Position numbers and translations under genes: made by a program. This document shows, piece by piece, positions 7,182 through 9,993 of a stretch of DNA of 9,993 nucleotides; within the stretch, counting starts at the first letter, position 1, and the number at the start of each line of letters is the position of its first letter. Where the stretch lies: NCBI GenBank assembly GCA_016295275.1, contig JAEDLN010000069.1:1-9993 (forward strand). Reading direction: 5' to 3'. The stretch is from Kiritimatiellia bacterium. Its GTDB lineage: Bacteria; Verrucomicrobiota; Kiritimatiellia; RFP12; UBA3636. The notes beneath the pieces are model-generated. The model worked only from the letters and a program-made list of their open reading frames with translations. It had not been told where the DNA came from and made no database searches.

Positions 7182-8171
7182 TCAGTTTCCTTTGATCAAT
7201 GCGCGAAAATACTCAATCGTCTTGGGCAATCCTTCGCTGAGCTTGATGCGAGGCTCCCATCCGAGCAGCTCTTTGGCAAGCGTGATGTCGGGGCGGCGAC
7301 GCTTCGGATCGTCTTTCGGAAGATCTTCGTTGATAATCTTGCTTTTCGATTCCGGAAGCAGGGCAAGCACCATCTCCGCCAGCTCGCGGATCGTAAACTC
7401 CCCGGGATTGCCGACATTGATAACCGGAACGGCAATGCCTTTTTCCGAAAAGAAACGCTCGACCTTCGCACGCGGAAGCGCCATATAGAGCTGAATCGCA
7501 TCCAGCAAATCGTCCACATACTGGAAGGAACGGGATTGCTGGCCGTTTCCGTAAATCGTAATGTTCTTGTTCTGAAGCGCTTGTACGATGAAATTGCTGA
7601 CGACGCGACCGTCGTGCGGATGCATGCAAGGCCCGTAGGTATTGAAAATGCGGATCATGCGAACATCGACGCCATACTGGCGCAAGTAGTCTGCGCAAAT
7701 CGTCTCGGCGGCTCGCTTGCCTTCGTCATAGCAGCTGCGGATGCCGATCGTATTCACATTGCCCCAATAATACTCCGGCTGCGGATGGACATCCGGATCG
7801 CCGTAAACCTCGGAGGTCGACGTGTGGAAAATGCGCGCCTTCGTCTTAAGCGCCAATTCAAGCATGTTCATGATGCCGAGAACAGATGTCTTAATCGTCT
7901 CGACCGGATTGTGCTGATAATGAATCGGAGAGGCCGGACAAGCCAAATTGTAAATCTCGTCAAATTGCCCCCAGAAGGGTTGCGTGACATCGTGAATCAA
8001 GAAGGTGAACTTCGGATTCTGCATCAAATCGTAAATGTTTCCCTTCGATCCGGTAAAGAGGTTGTCAATTACCGTTACCTCGCAGCCTTGCAAAAGAAGC
8101 CGACGGGCCAATTGAGAACCAATGAAACCGGCTCCGCCGGTAATCAGGCATTTCTTTGTATAACCATTCAT
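7182..8171 (-). CDS. uxs: UDP-glucuronate decarboxylase (UDP-xylose synthase)
   Basis: UXS oxidises and decarboxylates UDP-glucuronate to UDP-xylose using bound NAD+, feeding xylose-containing surface polysaccharides or glycans. The 329-aa product is an extended short-chain dehydrogenase: the NAD+ motif GGAGFIGS (12-19), [13 protein letters not shown], catalytic TSEVYGDP (119-126, with Glu121), the UXS block [25 protein letters not shown] with Tyr148 and Lys152, then [21 protein letters not shown] and [13 protein letters not shown]. These diagnostic stretches match UXS more closely than generic sugar epimerases. Close relatives such as dTDP-glucose dehydratases lack the YYWGNVN...YDEGKR block. 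The start ATG has no ribosome binding site and follows a pyrimidine-rich leader. The gene is followed by cmk with only a few bases between. No UDP-glucose dehydrogenase gene, the usual supplier of its substrate, lies in the window. Confidence 0.96.
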   Translation of the reverse strand: MNGYTKKCLITGGAGFIGSQLARRLLLQGCEVTVIDNLFTGSKGNIYDLMQNPKFTFLIHDVTQPFWGQFDEIYNLACPASPIHYQHNPVETIKTSVLGIMNMLELALKTKARIFHTSTSEVYGDPDVHPQPEYYWGNVNTIGIRSCYDEGKRAAETICADYLRQYGVDVRMIRIFNTYGPCMHPHDGRVVSNFIVQALQNKNITIYGNGQQSRSFQYVDDLLDAIQLYMALPRAKVERFFSEKGIAVPVINVGNPGEFTIRELAEMVLALLPESKSKIINEDLPKDDPKRRRPDITLAKELLGWEPRIKLSEGLPKTIEYFRALIKGN

Positions 8172-8220
8172 GTCAAATCAAGAAAAAAAGAGAAACGAAA
8201 CAGAAAAGAGAAGCAGATCG

Positions 8221-8255
8221 GAAAACGACAGCGACGGAGAAGCGGAATCGCAGTC
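8221..8255 (-). terminator. Weak hairpin in the plsC-uxs gap
   Basis: GACTGCGA and TCGCTGTC (- strand; 8248-8255 with 8227-8234) form an 8-position stem with one T-T mismatch and a 13-nt loop, followed by GTTTTC. It sits just after the plsC stop. It may reduce read-through into uxs, but it is too weak to call a terminator. The remainder of the 93-nt gap is purine rich on the + strand. Confidence 0.2.
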
Positions 8256-8264
8256 AACCGCCGG

Positions 8265-9137
8265 CTACGGCAAGGATCGTCGGTCATTGGCGCCGGACGT
8301 ATCGGAAGGTCGCGCCAACAGCGTCCGGTGGTCAAGCTGTTCCCAACGGGACAAGGTCGTTTGGATGAAATCAAGCTGACGTTTCTGAATCTCCGCCTGC
8401 GTCATCCCTTCCGTCTCAATCGGCTCCCCGACCGCAATGCGGACGGGGGACTTCGGATGACAGGTCGCCGTCAAATCGCGATGAAGCTTTCCAATTCGCC
8501 AAAAGTCCATCGAAACGCAACACGGCAATACCTGGCAATGCGCCCGCATTGCCAACTTCGTTCCCAACGTATTGAACTTGCGCGGATCGAATTCGCGAAA
8601 ACGCGAACCTTGCGGAAAAATCAGGACATGACGTCCCTCTTCAAGCGCTTTCGTTCCACGCTGCATCACTTGGCGCAAATCTTCAATGGGGGATTTGCGA
8701 TCAACTTCAATCGGACGAATCGCTCGGACGACACGCCCCAGCAACGGATAGTGACGAAGCGAACTTTTCAATACATACGAAACATTGTGCCCAAACGGAA
8801 TGAGCGATAGCGGAAACAAATACGTTTCAATCGCAGACGCATGATTCGACGTCACGACCGCCGGCCCCGTCAGCTTGCGCACATTCTCGTAGCCTTCCAT
8901 GTGCACCTCTCCACCCGTTCGCTCAATGGCCCGCAAGACGCGATAGCTCGAACGTGCCCAATACCGGTTGGCATAATCACGATAGAACGTCTCAAGCCAA
9001 CCCTTGACGTAAAAATCAAACATCCGGAGGATGAAGACGGGGGTAGCTAGAAAAGACGGCAAACGGAAACGAACCGGACCCGGTGTGTCATAACACCCGG
9101 TCCGAACAATCGTTTCATTGAACTGCTGAAAGGTCAT
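8265..9137 (-). CDS. PlsC-like lysophospholipid acyltransferase (HX4E variant)
   Basis: PlsC-type enzymes acylate lysophosphatidic acid or related acceptors at the inner membrane. The 290-aa product has the acyltransferase blocks in order: SNHASAIET (97-105), SLRHYPLLGRVVRAIRPIEVDR (126-147), FPQGSRFREFDPRKFNTLGTKLA (174-196) and LPCCVSMDFWRIGK. Canonical PlsC has NHX4D and FPEGTR. Here Glu104 stands where Asp is usual and Gln176 where Glu is usual. I recall a PlsC-like subfamily with NHxSxxET and FPQxxR followed by FDPxxFNxxGxKLA, so this looks like a real subfamily and not a broken gene. The N-terminal CYDTPG segment also fits that group and supports the ATG at 9137. Only short hydrophobic stretches are present (about 30-38 and 106-114). 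Its exact acceptor is unknown, and plsC itself is not claimed. It lies 48 nt after a lipoprotein gene. Confidence 0.88.
   Translation of the reverse strand: MTFQQFNETIVRTGCYDTPGPVRFRLPSFLATPVFILRMFDFYVKGWLETFYRDYANRYWARSSYRVLRAIERTGGEVHMEGYENVRKLTGPAVVTSNHASAIETYLFPLSLIPFGHNVSYVLKSSLRHYPLLGRVVRAIRPIEVDRKSPIEDLRQVMQRGTKALEEGRHVLIFPQGSRFREFDPRKFNTLGTKLAMRAHCQVLPCCVSMDFWRIGKLHRDLTATCHPKSPVRIAVGEPIETEGMTQAEIQKRQLDFIQTTLSRWEQLDHRTLLARPSDTSGANDRRSLP
9075..9104. repeat. Imperfect palindrome within the 5' coding part of the plsC-like gene
   Basis: Twelve-base arms 9075-9086 and 9093-9104 pair at 11 of 12 positions (mismatch 9081/9098) around a 6-nt loop, GTCATA. It encodes about residues 12-21 of the acyltransferase. 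It could form a stable mRNA hairpin about 30 codon-bases after the start; a role is unproven. Confidence 0.6.
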
Positions 9138-9185
9138 GCGAAAAGTCCGTTTACGACGCCTGCCCTTGGTTATCTTTTAGGCGCC

Positions 9186-9779
9186 TTAGCGCGTCCAAAC
9201 CCCTTTCAAGACATTGGAGCGCTTGCGGCCGTCACTCGAGACGATGACAAAACAGGCATTGCAAGGATTGGGAACGCCGGCAAGCGACCATCCGTTGTAG
9301 CCCGGAACATGCCCCGAGAAGGAACGGCTCGTACGGCTGCTCGAAATCCAGTCGAATTTGCCGCCGACCCAGCTTCCGTCCGACTTTTGCACGAAAAGAC
9401 AGGCCAGCGCTCCACTCGCATCCGTGTACGAAAGCCCCCAAGCGGAAAGATCGGTCGTGTACGAAAAACTCAAACCGTCCCTACTAAAACTCAAGCTGGA
9501 AATCTGGACGCCGGACTGAACGGCAGACGAACCGTTGAAACCGCCATAGCAGAAGTTGAAACTCGAAAACGACTCCTGATCGCCGACACCCGCAGTCGCG
9601 TCATTTCCGGTCGCTGGATCCTGTGAATTGTCGGCATCGCCGACATTGCCGGAGGACGACGAGTCATTCCACGTCGAAGAAACGTCCAAATCGGAATTTT
9701 CACATCCTACCAGAGTTCCGAAAACAACCAACGACAAAATGGACGAAAAGAAAAGACAATGAGACTTGGTGATAGACAT
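9186..9779 (-). CDS. Small secreted lipoprotein, unknown function
   Basis: No described family is recognised. The 197-aa product has a lipoprotein signal peptide: Lys5, a hydrophobic core at 9-22, and the lipobox LVGC with Cys26 as the lipid anchor. Residues 27-75 are a Ser/Asp/Asn/Gly-rich linker. A compact C-terminal domain follows (about 73-197). It has short beta-like segments with Trp, four cysteines at 77, 127, 173 and 176 (the last two as CNAC), and the distinctive stretch VGGKFDWISSSRTSRSF (138-154), then GYNGW (160-164) and FVIVSSDGRKRSNVLKGVW to the end. I associate this WVGGKFDWIS/YNGW module with recurring surface proteins of Lentisphaerota-like genomes, a memory I could not check. 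The DNA has a plausible promoter upstream and the gene is first in the - strand block, 48 nt before the acyltransferase. The start is the ATG giving a complete signal peptide; no ribosome binding site is seen. Confidence 0.82.
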   Translation of the reverse strand: MSITKSHCLFFSSILSLVVFGTLVGCENSDLDVSSTWNDSSSSGNVGDADNSQDPATGNDATAGVGDQESFSSFNFCYGGFNGSSAVQSGVQISSLSFSRDGLSFSYTTDLSAWGLSYTDASGALACLFVQKSDGSWVGGKFDWISSSRTSRSFSGHVPGYNGWSLAGVPNPCNACFVIVSSDGRKRSNVLKGVWTR

Positions 9780-9837
9780 GTGAATGTTCGAGGCTTGAAG
9801 TGAAAGAGAACGATTTGAGCTTCAAAAAGACAGGTCC

Positions 9838-9866
9838 ATACTACAGGAAAACCCGAATTCCGACAA
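9838..9866 (-). promoter_or_regulatory. Candidate sigma70-type promoter of the lipoprotein gene
   Basis: In - strand sense, TTGTCG (9866-9861) and TAGTAT (9843-9838) are separated by exactly 17 nt. Each matches the consensus at 4 of 6 positions. Transcription would start near 9831, leaving a leader of about 50 nt before the ATG at 9779. It is the best promoter-like sequence on this side and could drive the whole - strand operon. Confidence 0.5.
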
Positions 9867-9877
9867 GATGATTTTCA

Positions 9878-9951
9878 CCCCCTTCCTCCGCACCCCGCCC
9901 GTGCCCCCCCTTGCACCCCGTCGCTGTGCGCCCCCCCTCGTGCCCCGTTGC
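9878..9951. repeat. C-rich imperfect tandem repeat with G-quadruplex potential on the - strand
   Basis: Seven C-tracts (9878-9882, 9893-9896, 9898-9900, 9904-9910, 9916-9919, 9931-9937, 9943-9946) punctuate the stretch. Two units of about 25 nt are similar: 9901-9924 and 9926-9951, each GTGC + C7 + a short GC-rich spacer + CCCCGTYGC. The tracts at 9893-9919 have spacers of 1, 3 and 5 nt and therefore satisfy the usual G3+N1-7 quadruplex pattern on the complementary strand. No gene is present. It lies just upstream of the lipoprotein promoter. Confidence 0.7.
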
Positions 9952-9956
9952 GGTAG

Positions 9957-9978
9957 GGCGCGATGTCCCCATCGCGCC
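9957..9978. repeat. Perfect GC-rich palindrome, REP-like element
   Basis: GGCGCGATG (9957-9965) and CATCGCGCC (9970-9978) are perfect 9-bp arms around TCCC. It is immediately followed by a second small hairpin, GCGCC-TT-GGCGC (9982-9993), cut by the window end. The pair of hairpins resembles dispersed intergenic palindromes I recall from PVC-type genomes. There is no T-run, so it is not an obvious terminator. Confidence 0.65.
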
Positions 9979-9993
9979 GCCGCGCCTTGGCGC

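Noticed and set aside
7536..8810. 424-codon open frame on the + strand
   Set aside because: Antisense to uxs and the plsC-like gene, Arg/Asn rich with no motif, and spans their intergenic gap.
2797..9186. TAGGCGCCT shared by 2797-2805 and 9178-9186
   Set aside because: Nine bases, half palindromic, is too short to call a repeat family or binding site from two copies.
1..9993. Search for CRISPR, transposase, integrase, tRNA, rRNA or toxin-antitoxin genes
   Set aside because: No regularly spaced repeats, recombinase motifs or cloverleaf candidates were seen in either strand.

Overview
This window carries ten complete protein genes in two convergent blocks. Five lie on the + strand (103-5426) and five on the - strand (5539-9779). 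They meet at a strong hairpin with a T-run at about 5471-5513. I see no mobile element, CRISPR array, rRNA or tRNA. The gene set looks chromosomal and mostly housekeeping or envelope related. The organism is probably a bacterium of the PVC group (Lentisphaerota / Kiritimatiellota / Verrucomicrobiota type). This rests on recalled similarity only: the Pro/Ala-rich tail-anchored protein with TIxLK-type motifs, the GGKFDWISSSRTSRSF-type lipoprotein, the UXS and PlsC subtypes, and a GC-rich palindromic intergenic repeat at the right edge. No search was run.

Left block (+). frr (ribosome recycling factor) has a strong ribosome binding site. It is followed by an unrecognised, largely disordered Pro/Ala/Lys protein with one membrane span near its C-terminus. 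Next come thyX (flavin-dependent thymidylate synthase), a secreted YkuD-fold L,D-transpeptidase-like protein, a PHP-domain metal-dependent hydrolase and a TIM-barrel sugar phosphate isomerase/epimerase. The last two genes are closely spaced and may act together on a carbohydrate or phosphoester substrate.

Right block (-), read from right to left. A small lipoprotein gene with a plausible sigma70-type promoter is followed by a plsC-like acyltransferase gene, a UDP-glucuronate decarboxylase (UDP-xylose synthase) gene, cmk (cytidylate kinase) and an aldo/keto reductase gene. The uxs-cmk junction is nearly abutting, with the cmk ribosome binding site overlapping the uxs stop. A candidate terminator or attenuator lies between cmk and the reductase. 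Lipid acylation, nucleotide-sugar synthesis and CMP/dCMP phosphorylation thus share a likely transcription unit.

Right edge (9780-9993). This stretch is non-coding. It has the promoter, a C-rich imperfect tandem repeat with canonical G-quadruplex potential on the - strand, and a 9-bp perfect palindrome with a 4-nt loop that resembles a dispersed REP-like element. The least understood items are this repeat complex, the TIxLK-motif membrane protein and the lipoprotein module. Nothing in the window amounts to a clear new defence or mobile system.
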